DNA of 64,000 nucleotides from NCBI GenBank assembly GCA_000697475.1, contig JNEU01000756.1:62001-126000 (forward strand), written 5' to 3'. Positions 23,067-35,139 of the stretch are shown in pieces (position 1 is the first letter of the stretch; every line of letters starts with the position of its first letter). A program made the translations under genes and the position numbers. Source of the stretch: Lichtheimia corymbifera B2541. Taxonomy: Eukaryota > Mucoromycota > Mucoromycetes > Mucorales > Lichtheimiaceae. The notes under the pieces were generated by a model. It saw only the letters and a list, made by a program, of their open reading frames with translations. It did no database searches and was not told the origin of the DNA.

Positions 23067-24250
23067 TTATTCTTCCATGCGCTTCTTCAATGAATGTGGG
23101 TCATAGCCATGAACTGCAAGATCGTTGCGAGTTTCTGAAGGGTCATCGAGAGTTTGTTCCAAATAGAAAGCCTACCGAAATGCATTAATGCCTTATGAAC
23201 GAAATGAAAGATCCGTGTTGTTTCAACTAACCAAGAAACCAGCCTTTGTGAGCCATCCTCGTCCATTACAACCGAAACGCTGTCCCATCTGACGAAGGAA
23301 TTGTGGTGGTGGTCGAGATCCATTTGTCTCCAAGATGAATTTCCCAAGTTCTTCTGCTCGTAATGCACCATCTTTATCCTTGTCGAAAGTATCAAATATT
23401 TCTGACAATGCCTCCGTCAGCTCCGGAGATAAGGAATCGTTCTGCAGTAAAGATGCTTCATGATGGTTTCCGGTATATCCACTCAATATCCGCGTGATCT
23501 CCTCTTCCAATTCTGACAGGTGAAAAAAGACAGCCGTGAGAAAAATGACCAACATTGAAAAGCGACCGGTTACTAACCTTCCAAGGGTTCGAAATTGGGA
23601 TCCACTCGCCGACCCACCTGAAGAGGGACAAGCGCATCTTGTAGTCGATTCAACACAAAGAGAATAAAGCCAAGGACATAATAACATCCAGCATGCGTGG
23701 GGAAAACATCTACACCCATATTAGAGATAAGAAATGATGATCCCATTCTCTATACCTTACCAAGAATCCAAATCATCTTTGATGCCACTCGACCCAATAC
23801 CACGACATTGCCATCCTTTTGAAAGGTCTTCAAGTATGCTTGTGCTTCAGTATATTCTTTTTCAGCTTGCGACACCAACGCATCCGTATCCGCATCATCA
23901 ATTGAACCGTGTTTCTGGATATAGTAGGCACGCCAGTTGCTAGGTTCTTGACCAAACTTGGGTGCAAGATCAGGCGCAAGTTCCAAACCGGCACCGACAG
24001 TGATAAGGTTATAAATGTTGAATAGATCGCCAAAGTCATGAGCTGTTTTGCTATAGGTAAAGTGTGTCAATGGGGTTGTGTGTTCTTAGTCGCTGGGTCC
24101 AAGTCCTTACGTCTTCCAGATCTGATCGTTGAACAATGACCGATAGAGCGTCTTGGAAGTTGAAGCCAGCATCACCATATCACGTGGCTCGAGGGCATTG
24201 GCGAGATGCTCGTAAACTCTCCCGGGAAGTGATTCAATGGTGACAGCCAT
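23067..24250 (-). CDS. F-box protein with TPR-like segment and EF-hand
   Basis: Residues 1-47 form an F-box (IESLPGRVYEHLANALEPRD, then MVMLASTSKTLYRSLFNDQIWK), so the protein may recruit substrates to an SCF ubiquitin ligase. The middle has helical sequence with a TPR-like pattern (YYVLGFILFVLNRLQDALVP, then VGRRVDPNFEPL). Near residues 225-260 one canonical EF-hand loop appears, DKDKDGALRAEE, preceded by EIFDTF and followed by LGKFI. A weaker second half (RFGCNGRGWLTKAGFLAFYL) could be its degenerate partner. Total about 320 residues, start at 24250, stop at 23067. I do not recognise a named orthologue. Calcium-dependent substrate choice is a guess. Confidence 0.75.
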
Positions 24251-24821
24251 GGGTTGGGTGCGTTGTGTCGCTGGGGTAACAAAAACAGAAAAAAAGAATC
24301 TGGGCTATTAGCTCTTTGCATCACGTCCTCTGTATACACCAGCTCAGCTGCCTTGTGTCACTCATTCATACGCATACGAGACCATGGAAACAAGAATGCA
24401 TTTATTGTTGTTCTTATTCACTACATTCAAGCCAACTTTATGGATGTGCATATCAACGTCGTTGTTGTGATGGTAACCAAGAGACATTGCAATAAGAATA
24501 GATGATAATGATCCCCGCTTGTTAATGAATAAATATAATGTTGCAAATGCTAGTGCTTCACTATAAGATGTATGGTCATGGCCAAGGACGAGGAATGAAT
24601 TGATTGAAACTAGAGGGGGACAAGATGAAGCATTTGAGATGGAGGAAATGGATTTGAGAGGCAGATCACAATCCATTGGTCGGCAGCGCTGGAATAGGAA
24701 AAGAAATCAAACAGTGGTCGTGAAAAAGTAACCCACTGTCTTACTTTACCACAACCTACCCACTCTCTCCATTGTTTGACTTGCAATGCTCGCACACCAT
24801 GATCGAGAGCCATTGACATGC
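24251..24821. other. Divergent promoter region between F-box and ADC synthase genes
   Basis: This 571-bp spacer lies between two start codons on opposite strands. It contains CCAAG and TTATTGTTGTTC stretches but no clear repeat or RNA. A shared bidirectional promoter is expected. Confidence 0.4.
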
Positions 24822-27800
24822 ATGAGGACGCTTATTATTGACAATTACGACTCGTACACCTTCAACCTGCTTCAGCTATGTGACAACCAGGAAAACGTGG
24901 TGGTTATTCGAAACGATCAGTTCCAGTGGTAAAGGATAATAGGGCATGGAGGAGGAGGATGCTATCACGTGGATACAGGATGACTTGAAACTGATGGATA
25001 ATGCAGGTCTGAATTCAAGGACAATGTGCTTCCCCACTTTCATAATGTTATCATCTCCCCTGGGCCTGGACGACCTGAACGACCTTCGGTAAGGAGTTTG
25101 ATTCCTGCAGAATGAAAATAGTGCTAATGTTTGTTGCACTAGGATTTTGGTATCTGCAGTAGTTTAATCGAGGCACAATTGGATGAGACACAATCAAAGT
25201 ACCATCGACCTATCTTTGGCATTTGTCTTGGTCACCAGGGTATTGCTCATCTTTTGGGTGGAGAGGTTGGTATATTGTCGGGAACCAATGGCTTGAATGC
25301 ATTATAGGCTGACATTAGATTTGGTAGATCACTTATGCTCCACGCATTATGCATGGTCGTATGTCACAAATCCATATCACAGAAGGAAGCTCTTTATTCC
25401 ATAATTGCAATTCTCCATTCTGGGCTGTGCGTTATCATTCCCTCATCGTGGATCGAAAATGTAAGTTAGCATTGCAAATATCCAATCGACGTTATTAATC
25501 CTGTTTCATATAGCATTGCCAAGTTGTCTACGACTGAATGCTTATTGCGAAGAAGATGATGCTGACGTTCAAGCACTGAAGAATGCCGAGTATGTGGCTG
25601 ATAAAGTCGACGAGGATTCATTCGAGAGTCATCATTTTTTGCAACATCCTCCCAGCAACTCTGTCAACAAATCTGATCTGGTTACGGTCATGGGATTTCA
25701 ACATATATCATTGCCCTTGTGGGGTGTCCAATTTCATCCGGAATCGGTGTCCACAGAGTATGGTACTCAAATGATCAAGAACTTCATGCAAGAAACTTTC
25801 AATTGGTATCAGAAAGTAAGTGCATAGATCGACCATCGTGAAGCATGTATTCATCGTGTACTTTTTTAGCATGGAATTGATATGGCTCTTCAAAGCCATT
25901 TGAATGATGATATTCGATCCCTTTCATCGCTTGCCACACATATCTCTCGGTCTCCACAACCAAAGACTCAACTTCGCCTTGTGACTAAACCAATCAACTT
26001 GTGGGTCAACGAAGAACACGTTTTCGATCAGCTAGTGGCCGATGCGCGTGACCAAATCAAAGCTATCAGCTGGCTTGACAGTAGCCGAGTAAGTTGTTGA
26101 TTGGAACCTCTTGATGCCTATCCGTTAACCCACTCTATTAAAGAAAGCATCGCCTTATTCAAACAAGTCGATCTTGTCAGTCGACCCGGCATTCACTATG
26201 ACCTATTCAACATTGCATAAGCGGGTGGATCACACTTATCGAGAAGCGGATGATCGATCCTTAATTCTTGATAACGACGATGATTATTTCAGCTACATTT
26301 CACGCATTCTATCCGATCTACAGCAGGAAAACACGACATCAGCACATCAATCTTTTTGCGGTGGACTCGTAGGCTATCTTGGCTATGAAATGAAGCGTGA
26401 GAGTTTGGATGGCTATGCTACGCCAAAGGAACAACAATGCAGCGGCAAAGATGATTGCCGATGTTCGATTGAACCTGATGCTGGATTCCAATTCGTTGAT
26501 CGATTTTGGTCATTTGATCTCAAGGCACGACAAATCCATGTTTGCTGTCTCTTGCATACAGGCGGTGACAATCCCTGGAACGTGGGTTTCAAAACGCAAC
26601 AAGAAGTGGAACGTTGGTTGGGATATGCCGAGCGTATCGTGTCTCAAGCTGCTTCAAATGCACACCGCTTAGCACAAGCTGCAGATTATATGGAAATGAC
26701 CCCAGCATCATCAACACGCTCAACACCAATCCCGCAAGTATTGAGTAGCAACGATGATTTATTTACAACCGATGCACAACATGATCGATATCTTGATGCT
26801 ATTGAGCGGTGCATACATGAGATTCATGAGGGCGAGTCCTACGAGATCTGCTTGACAACACGTTTCCATAGCTACCTTGGAGATGCGGCAAGTAGTAAAT
26901 CTGATATCTGGCGACTTTATACTCGACATCTACGCAAAAACAACCCTGCACCATTCTCAGCTTTGCTTCATTTTCCTTCATGCGATATGGCGATCCTCAG
27001 CTCAAGTCCCGAAAGATTCTTGAGTGTCTCTTCCTCAGGAACAGCGGAAATGAAGCCTATCAAGGGCACTATGGCACGTGCCATTGGTTGTGTGTGCCCC
27101 AAAGATGGATGTGATGAGCAGTGTCAGGAACGCCGTATGGCTGAAGATGAGCGACGAAAGCAGACTTTGTGGCAAGATGTCAAAGAAAGAGCTGAAAATC
27201 TTATGGTAAGTTAACTCATCTATGAGAAAGGGGAGGTTGTATCACTCACAATCACGATATATTAGATTGTGGATTTGATTCGAAATGATCTTGCTCAAGT
27301 GTGCGTACCATCCACAGTGCGTGTACCAAAATTGATGAACGTTGAAACGTACGAAAAGGTGCATCATCTTGTATCGACAATTCGTGGTTCACTGCATCCA
27401 CACGTATCAAGTGTTGAAGCTGTACGCACATGTTTCCCTCCAGGCTCAATGACAGGTGCACCCAAGCTACGATCAGTGCAACTCTTGGATCAACTCGAGC
27501 AACATCGCCCTCGCGGCATTTATTCAGGATGCTTAGGTTATTTCTCGCTGGATGGCAGTGCTGATTTCAGTGTTATCATTCGCACAGCAGTGGCAACAAA
27601 TGTCTCAGATAAAGGTAAGATAATGGGTCTTCATCAAAACCATAGCATGCTGACTCTCATTGGATAGTTGAGCTATCCGTTGGTGCCGGTGGAGCTGTGA
27701 CATTTTTATCCACACCTGAGCAGGAATGGAAGGAAACACTACTCAAGACGAAAAGTGTAGCACCAAGGTAAAAAGAGGATGCAACTACCATATAACGTCG

Positions 27801-27860
27801 ATGTTTGCTTACAAGCTCTCTTTACATTATAGTGTTAAGGAATTCCTTTCCAACTATTGA
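24822..27860 (+). CDS. ABZ1: Bifunctional aminodeoxychorismate (p-aminobenzoate) synthase
   Basis: This enzyme makes 4-amino-4-deoxychorismate from chorismate and glutamine, the first step toward p-aminobenzoate and folate. It is a PabA-PabB fusion, as in other fungi. The N-terminal glutamine amidotransferase domain starts at MRTLIIDNYDSYTFN, has SPGPGRPERP, the nucleophile Cys about residue 91 (FGICLGHQGIAHLLGG) and the His/Glu pair in GVQFHPES. The C-terminal chorismate-binding domain has GGLVGYLGYEMK, GESYEICLTTRF, SSSPERFL, PIKGTMAR, VDLIRNDLAQV, FPPGSMTGAPKLRS and SVGAGGAVTFLS. PIKGT, with its Lys, is the PabB form and separates it from anthranilate synthase (PIAGT). Several introns join in phase, for example TG|G at the first junction. 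Total about 830 residues. Its 3' end faces the NAD(P)HX epimerase gene with 94 bp between. Confidence 0.95.
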
Positions 27861-27954
27861 AAACCACCCATGTTCCTTTTATAGACAGCAACTTTTAGAT
27901 TCCCAACATCTGTATTACATTGTTCATCTTTTTTGTAAATATACATATAAGCCA

Positions 27955-28953
27955 TTATGGTGACCCAACTGCTAGAGGGAGTTCAACTACTTGATCCGCG
28001 CCATGGAAAGGAGGGACTTCAAAATCATATTTCTTTGCAATGGCAGGTGGAACAAATCGACCGCCCAAGAAATGGCGTTTCCCCTTGAAATGATTTGCGC
28101 AAATCTTTGGAGCTGTCAAAGAGACGAGGACATCGGGTTGGAATTTGACATTGTTGCTAGGGCCTTGTTCCACATCCCAGCCTGATGGGATATCCACTGA
28201 GACAATGGGTTTGTTTGTCGTTTCGAACGTCTTGACTACTTCCTTGAAAGGATCACGCACATCGCCTTTGAAACTGAAGCCAAATACAGCATCCACAAGG
28301 ACATCAGCTTCCTCCACATTCTTGTCCGCGAATGACTCGTGTACCGATAAACCAAGCTGATTGCATTGTACTAGTAAGCGCTAAAGAAAATGATGATGTG
28401 TCAGATGTCATATTATTCAACCATCCATCCTCATCATCTCCCCTTTTATTTACCTGATAAAGATCCTTGTTTGGTTGTTTTGGATAATACAATGAAGGCT
28501 TGTAACCGAAATGATACAAATGACGAGCAGCAACCAGGCCTATTGATATAAGAGTGAGAAGAAAGCTTATCATCAAACGGAATCGTGTTTTTACCATCAC
28601 CGCCATTATTGCCTATTATAAATCATGCATAAGTTTCATGTCGATCTTCCTCATCCATTCAACTTACCTGGTCCCACACACACCAATACGTTGGGAAACT
28701 GCGTTCTATCATACGTTCGCTGTACAGCTTGTGCTACGCTTAAACCAGCTACCGGGAAGAGGGCGTTTTAATGGCATGATCCTATTACTTTTAACGCGAC
28801 CTTACCAAGTTCCATAAGTTGGTCCACCGAGAAACCACCCGATGACATGAGCTCTTCGTCAATGGCCTGTGCCACCTTTTGAGACAAACACTGTGATGAC
28901 GCTGTGAGTCTTCATGCTGGAATGTAGATCGCATTACATACCTTGAATGCCAT
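27955..28953 (-). CDS. NAD(P)H-hydrate epimerase (YjeF N-terminal / AIBP type)
   Basis: This enzyme interconverts the R and S forms of damaged NADHX/NADPHX so that the dehydratase can repair them. Exon 1 is very short (MAFK, 28953 downward). A 5' intron follows, then [15 protein letters not shown] and [15 protein letters not shown]. The signature [16 protein letters not shown] is split by an intron, and next come [29 protein letters not shown] and [13 protein letters not shown]. The domain is complete at about 235 residues with no ADP-dependent dehydratase half fused. No clear mitochondrial presequence is seen. It is transcribed in the same direction as the MePCE-like gene, with 295 bp between them. 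Confidence 0.93.
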
Positions 28954-29248
28954 ATTGAAAAAGTAAAGGAATATCACGAATAAAGAGGAGGGTCTAAACG
29001 CGGGAGCATCCGATTCATTTTCAAGCGCCTCACCCCCATGCATTTCGTGACACAAATCGTCATTCTTACATGATTTCTTGGGTTCATTGTAAAAGAGAAG
29101 ATGATTTATTACATTACACAATGTGTATGATTGATGTTACAAAGAAACAAGGATGTGCCATTATAGAGGATGATGTTGAAGGTGTGTCGTCACAAGGAGA
29201 TGGGTTTCCCGAGATCCAAATATTCCCAACCGCGTCTATTATATTACT
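28954..29248. other. Short spacer between epimerase start and MePCE stop
   Basis: This 295-bp spacer carries the epimerase promoter and the 3' end of the MePCE-like gene. No other structure is evident. Confidence 0.4.
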
Positions 29249-30478
29249 TCACTTGGTGTAAATCGTGAGAGGACGCTCAAATCCTGTTCATGATTGCAAT
29301 GAATTAGAAAGGATGCAAGTCATCGATACACATTCCCAATTACCTTTGCTATCTTCTGGTACTTTGAGTGTCTTATAGCTTGAGAATCCAACCGTATCCA
29401 TCAGAAACTCATGAAATTGATCCGGCACAAACTCGATTGATTCAAACATGGCCATGGTAGTCTAAAAGATCGTATGAGCTACTATCCACAATTTTCATCT
29501 CTTAATGACCTACCTCATCCTTCTTGGCTCGGCGTTCATATGTATCAAACGGCTGTATCTCGAGAACCAGAACTCCATTAGGCTTAAGTGCTTTGTATAT
29601 CCGCTTGAAGAACACTTTCATGCCATGGTCTCCGCGGTGAATGTGTATCCATTTGGTAATGCTCAACCTAACGAAAAAAGGGGGCCCATCAACATCTATC
29701 GCGAATGATATCCCTCTATGTACTACTTACGCCAATATTGTATCATATTCCTCAGGCCTCACGTCTTGATCCATCCAATCGGCGGCTTCAAACTTGATAT
29801 TGTGTGGGAATTGGTATCTTTGCGTGTTTGGAGGAAGTGCCATGGGGATGTAACCAAACATGCTGCATAGTGATCGTGGAAAATAGTGGAAACGCATGCT
29901 GATATCCATAATATGCTTGTGTTTGTCTGTTGGATCTTTCAAAGAGTAAGCGACACGAAGTTGCTGCTGTGCCTTGTTGATCAGAGTCGGATCGATATCG
30001 ACACCAACGACCTGTGCAGCGTCATACTCCATAGCTAAACATATCACAATGCTCAGTACTCGCCAAACTTCACCTCCCTCACCACCAAGATTGCCTACCA
30101 ATAGTGATACTGATATTCCCAGAGTTGCATCCAATATCCAACACGCGTTTGCCTTCAAAGAAAGAAGCATCAAGCAGCTCAAGTCTTGGATCAGCTGTCA
30201 ACTGTAGATTGCGACGATTGCTGAAGGATTGTTAGTTGGACGACGATGGTGGTAGTGTCTTTTCTTGTACTAGAGATTTACCTGTAGTAATTGACATAGT
30301 TGCCGTACATAAAGTGGTTCTGCTTTGGTTTTGGCGCTTTCTTTGGATCGCGGTAGACAACAGCACTGGCTCCTCCACCAAGGTGTTTTGTACTATCATT
30401 CTTGTGTCGTTTCACTTTGGGACGTTGCTGCTGATCGTGCTCATTGGGCAGGTATGGATTGGGACGCTTTTCGGACAT
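29249..30478 (-). CDS. RNA 5'-gamma-phosphate methyltransferase, Bin3/MePCE family
   Basis: Bin3 enzymes add a methyl group to the 5' gamma-phosphate of small RNAs (7SK in animals; the S. pombe homologue Bmc1 works with telomerase and U6). The basic N-terminus (MSEKRPNPYLPNEH, KVKRHKND) leads to FMYGNYVNYY, the usual family entry. Methyltransferase motif I is VLDIGCNSGNIT, then VVGVDIDPTLI. Bin3 marks follow: EYDTILALSITKWIHIHRGD, GMKVFFKRIYKALKPNGVLV and LEIQPFDTYERR. It ends FERPLTIYTK at 29249. Exons are short and the total is about 300 residues. The Bin3 half with its SxTKWxH motif makes this assignment firm at family level. The RNA target is unknown here. Confidence 0.92.
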
Positions 30479-32305
30479 GGTGAAAGGTGAACAAGGCCCA
30501 GCCTGGATAATTTCATGCGCGACCTTTATCCACGCCATCTCCTATAGCTTTCTTTCTTTCTTCTCTCATAGACCATGGGTGGCGTATTCCCTGCATAAAA
30601 CGGCATTGGTCTGTGTCCAGAAAAGCTTGCATAGTGATAGTATCCCCTTACATTACGTGTCGATACCTCTTGTTTGGAATGTTGGCAACTAGACTCGATA
30701 GCTAAATATGGATAAATTCTGATATGTATAATAATAAATGATCTCATACCAACCTACCCATTCACCTTGGTTCACAGACATTGGGGTTATTGTCATAATG
30801 CTGAGACAAGGTTTACATATCTTTTTGTGCGACATCATTGAAAGAGAGAGTGAGAGTGCATGTGCGTTACAGCTCACACATGTAGATCAATGCTGTGTAT
30901 CCAGCATTAGGATGACATTTGGGGTGTACACAAAGCTATACAAAAGATTGACGACCGCTACTATTTCCACTCGACTACTAAACATCCTTTGTGCGACAAG
31001 AAACATGCAGGATATGAAAAAGTCCAACCCATCTACAAGTTTTAAAGGGTCTGATCTAATCAATCAAACAGCTTTGCCAACCTTTATCTCTTTCCTGTGA
31101 CCCAATCCCTCTCGTCGTCCCACAGCAGATGACCAAAAATACAAGCTTGTACACATAAACATCCTTTATCTGACTCGAAGAAAGAATGAGTAATCCTTTT
31201 ACTTTCCGGGAGTGTGCGATCCACCCCCCCCCCCTTTTTCATAGATTCCTCAAAAGGTTTCGATGCCTCCTGAGTGAGAAAGGGGGCTTAACGATGAAAG
31301 TTGAACATGGGGGTTTAAGGTCAAGACACGTCCGTGATGTCCCAATATGGTCTAGGGCGGGTGAGTCTGGAAAAAGATCCTTGTGTGTCCCCCAGGTCAT
31401 CACTGTTGTTCACTTCACAGCTGCATCTGGCACATGGAATAAAGAACGTAAAATTGTATAACCTTACATTCATCATGCACTATAGAGTACGTTGAATATA
31501 ATGCTAAACCACGATTTCATTTGAAAGGATAAAGAAAAGCGTGTCCTTGGCACATGTCTTTTTTTTTGTCGGGCGGTTACCCCCGATCCCGTAACTGTAA
31601 CCAGCGGAGAAGGATACTGCCACAGCTTCAATCGAAACCATCAAGCTATCGGATTATATTGGATAATAGCGGTAATGGATAATTCACGCTGTTTCATATA
31701 CGTAGGTACGTGCGTATGTATCCATTATCTTCAAAGCAAATGGGGAAGGGGAAGGCAAAGCATGCACAAGCTTGTGGAAGAAAAGGTTGGATAGGGAAAA
31801 AGTCACGGAGTGCTTCATTTTTACAATACAAATCTACTGTGAACCTTGAACTTGCATCTTGCGTATTTTTCTCTCTCTCTCTCTCCCGTGCTTCATCCGT
31901 TGCTTCTCTTTTTGTCCCGCCCCTCTCATTGTGCGTGTGTCTGTTTGCGTGTGTTTACGGCAGCTCAGTTGTATATACATAATTCCCGATTGTCTTTTGC
32001 TCATATACACACTTGCTCTTATCGCCCGTATACACCTACCGTTGACTGTCAGTTAGTGTTTTATCATCACTAGCTGCTACATTTTGGTCCGACAACCAGG
32101 TACATAATGCACCAAGCTTTGTCTTTTTCATCCTTTCCCCTTCACTACTCCTTTTATTTTGCCTCGCTATCATTGTCTTGAAAAGGTACAAGTGACACAT
32201 CTACTAACCTTGATGATTTCCTTTTCTTCCCCCTCTATTGCAACGCATAGACCAACAAGTCGTCGCTTTTGATACCATCATATCGATTCAAGAATAACCC
32301 TAGCC
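30479..32305. other. Long intergenic spacer (1.8 kb), divergent promoters
   Basis: No gene is recognised on either strand. Notable content: a run of 11 C followed by five T at 31224-31239, a CT run at 31869-31886, and a pyrimidine-rich stretch up to the SWIB gene start at 32306, probably its 5' leader. An open frame at 31186-31461 has no domain and crosses the C-run, so I do not call it a gene. Confidence 0.4.
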
Positions 32306-33859
32306 ATGGAATACGGCAACTATAACCCATCATTGGAAGGTCGGTTATCGTCCAACACTCCTCACCTATGTTGAGTCCCTTTGCATGAGCAACACTGATG
32401 TGTGTTTCTCTTTATGCAGACTTGAATGCTTATGGCTCACTCGGCTACAAGCCCGTTGCTTCGCCTGTTTACCCTTCGAGTAAACCCGATCCAACCATCG
32501 GGAGCTTGAGCTACTATCGTTCCGGTGATCAACATCAGCAGCAGCAACAACAACAGCAACAACCACAAGGAATCCCACCTCCTACTCCTGTTGCGATACC
32601 CGTAACAATGGGACAAACTTCGGCTGCTGGTGGCAATCCTAGTTTCATGGATGGATCAATGAATGATTTTAGCCCTTATCAACAATTTAACCACACGTTT
32701 CAATTGAATGATCCTTTGACACAGCAAACATCTTCAGCTGCTGCTGCCGCTGCTGCCGTTGCTGCTATGCATCATCCACATCAACAGCATCATCATCATC
32801 AACCTTTGTATAATCAGCCTCACCCTCATGCAACAGGTCATGTCATGATGCCTCCACAGTGGCAACAACAGCAACAACAACAGCAGCAGCACCATCAGCA
32901 TCAACAGCACCAGCAACACATGCGTCGTGGTTCTTATCAACAGCCTTCTCCTCATCCTTCCATGTATCGTGCACCACCAGCACCTTCAGCATCACCTTAT
33001 CAACAGCCGTATTATGCCGCTCCAGCACCGATGGGGACTCCTTCACCCACCACAGCAGCAGCAGCCATGATGGGTAGATATCATCAACATCCTCAGCAGC
33101 AGCAGCTTCAGCAAATGCAAGGACAGCTGCCGATGGATATGAATCAAAAGAAGCGTAAGGGCATGGAAGACTTTGGTGGTGAACTTGCAGTGCCCAAAAA
33201 GAAAACAAGAGCCAAGAAAAAGCGAGTCAAAGAACCAGTTGACCCCAATGCACCGCCCAAACCCAAACGAAAAACAGGTCTCAACAAACCGCTGATCCTT
33301 AGTCCTGAACTTTCAGCCTTTGTTGGTGGTGATCCTGAGGTAAAACAAAAAAGAGTTGATATGATCGTATCGTATGAATGGGGTTATTGATATCATCAAA
33401 ATGTAGATGTCTCGACCGGATATTGTGAAGAAGCTATGGAAGTACATCAAGGATAACAATCTGCAAGATCCTGCCGACCGCCGTTACATCTTGTGTGACG
33501 ATCAACTCAAAACTATCTTTGATCAAGATCGAGTGAATAGTTTTGGAATGAATCGAGATCTTTCAAAGCATCTAACAAAGAAGGAAGAGCCAGCAGAGAT
33601 AACGATAGCAACAACAACGACACCAGATGATAGTGCAACCACAGCAACAGCGACAACAAATACAGAGAGCAGTGGTAGTGGTGGAGGTGGTGGTGGTAGT
33701 ACAGCAACTACGGCGACGACGACAACAGCTGCTACTACAACTACGACAGCAACAGCACCCAATCCTGCTGCTATTGACACATCCCCAGCGGTAACAGCTG
33801 AGACACCTGACGTCGTCACTCCAAAAGAAGGCGAGCCAGCTGCTACCACAACCACTTGA
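32306..33859 (+). CDS. SWIB-domain protein with long glutamine/alanine-rich regions
   Basis: SWIB domain proteins act in chromatin and transcription (yeast Uaf30 and Tri1). Exon 1 encodes MEYGNYNPSLE. The first intron has the less common donor GTCGGT. Exon 2 (about 300 codons) is mostly poly-Gln, poly-Ala, His and Pro tracts and ends in a basic stretch (KKKTRAKKKRVKEP). Then comes the SWIB fold, KTGLNKPLILSPELSAFVGG, continuing after an intron in MSRPDIVKKLWKYIKDNNLQ, DPADRRYILCDDQLKTIF and FGMNRDLSKHL. The last 100 or so residues are Thr/Ala/Ser rich. Total about 468 residues. The SWIB core is complete. The low-complexity N-terminus suggests an activator-like or phase-separating region, which is an inference. 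Confidence 0.88.
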
Positions 33860-34308
33860 AATTACTCTGCATACAAAAAAAAGGACACATAACGCTTATC
33901 ACACAAAAACATGCTTTCTTCGACTTGAGCACGGCATTTTCCCATATTCTTTTTACACTCTTTCAGTCGCCTCACTCGTCTCTGTACATGTAATGCTGTT
34001 CTCGTGCATGCGCACTTTCATTTCTCTTTCTTTCTGATATCAACCACACACACACACACACATCACATATGCACATTGCTCTGCTCCCTTTCTTTATATA
34101 ACCTGATGTAAATAAAACGACTCTGGCTTGGATATGATGTTGCCGATGACACAATACAGAAAATGATGATGCTTATGGAAACTAACTGAGACCATCTTTC
34201 TAATCCCGGAGAATACGCAGCAGTGTCGGCATAGATTTTCTGTTTCTCCTTTTCCCTCTCTCTTTCTTACTCACACACACACACGCACGCACTTGGAGTG
34301 TTTATAAT
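33860..34308. other. Spacer between SWIB and eIF1A genes with CA tracts
   Basis: This 449-bp spacer contains a CA run at 34045-34062 and another at 34271-34284, the latter within a CT-rich leader just before the eIF1A start. The 3' end of the SWIB gene and the eIF1A promoter must be here. Confidence 0.5.
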
Positions 34309-34911
34309 ATGCCAAAGAACAAAGGAAAGGTAATCTGTCACCATCGCATGTCTAGATGTGTATCCATCTCACTTAGCATTGAGATCCTTAGGGTGGCAAG
34401 AATCGAAGGCGAGGAAAGAACGACAACGAAGCAAGCAAGCGTGAGCTGATATTCAAAGAAGAAGGCCAAGGTATCATTCTATTATGCAACAAAACGTGAT
34501 CAAGACTGTGGATTGACTCTTATTTACATATAGAATATGCTCAGGTGTCAAAAATGTTGGGCAATGGTCGTTTGGAGGCACAATGCTTTGATGGAGTAAA
34601 GCGACTAGCACATATCCGAGGAGCAATGCGTAAAAAGGTGTGGATCAATCAAGGCGACATTATCCTCGTTTCCTTGCGTGAATATCAAGATGACAAAGCC
34701 GACGTGATTCAACGATACAACCCTGATGAAGCTCGTCAACTTAAGCAATATGGAGAGCTACCTGATACTACCAAGGTCAATGAAAATGAAGCATTTGCTG
34801 GTGAAGAAGACGAGGAAGTCAACTTTGAATTTGAGATTGACGAGGTAAAAATTGGGATTATCATTCACTTGCAGAGCATCTTCTCACTTTCTATCATGAT
34901 TATAGATCTGA
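34309..34911 (+). CDS. TIF11: Translation initiation factor eIF1A
   Basis: eIF1A binds the 40S A-site and promotes scanning and start-codon choice. Exon 1 is MPKNKGK. Exon 2 gives [19 protein letters not shown], the basic N-terminal tail. Exon 3 has the OB-fold ([20 protein letters not shown], then [20 protein letters not shown]). An acidic C-terminal tail follows ([14 protein letters not shown]). A last intron (GTAAAA ... TATAG) separates GAG from a final exon of only ATC TGA, which restores the conserved end DEI. Without this splice the frame would run on for about 20 extra residues. Length about 148 residues, normal for the family. Confidence 0.96.
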
Positions 34912-35139
34912 GCATACTTTAATGCCACTTTTCCCCGTGAAAATCCAAAGAGTAGAAAAAACATTGATATAAAAACAATGCCATTTATTCATATCGACGT
35001 TATTCATGATGATGGGGGAGTGAGCCATAGTAGGAATAGATAGCATTAGGCAAATCCCCGCCAATTCCCTATTTGAAAGCGTGGTTTTTCTTGGAACTTG
35101 AAAGGCTGTTGTGCACACACACACGACCTATACAACAGT

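Noticed and set aside
27861..30478. Operon-like grouping of the epimerase and Bin3 genes
   Set aside because: Both are on the minus strand, but each has its own spacer of about 300 bp and unrelated function. Fungal operons are not expected.
31186..31461. Open frame of 91 codons in the 1.8-kb spacer
   Set aside because: It crosses a C11-T5 run, has no domain or splice support and no convincing composition.
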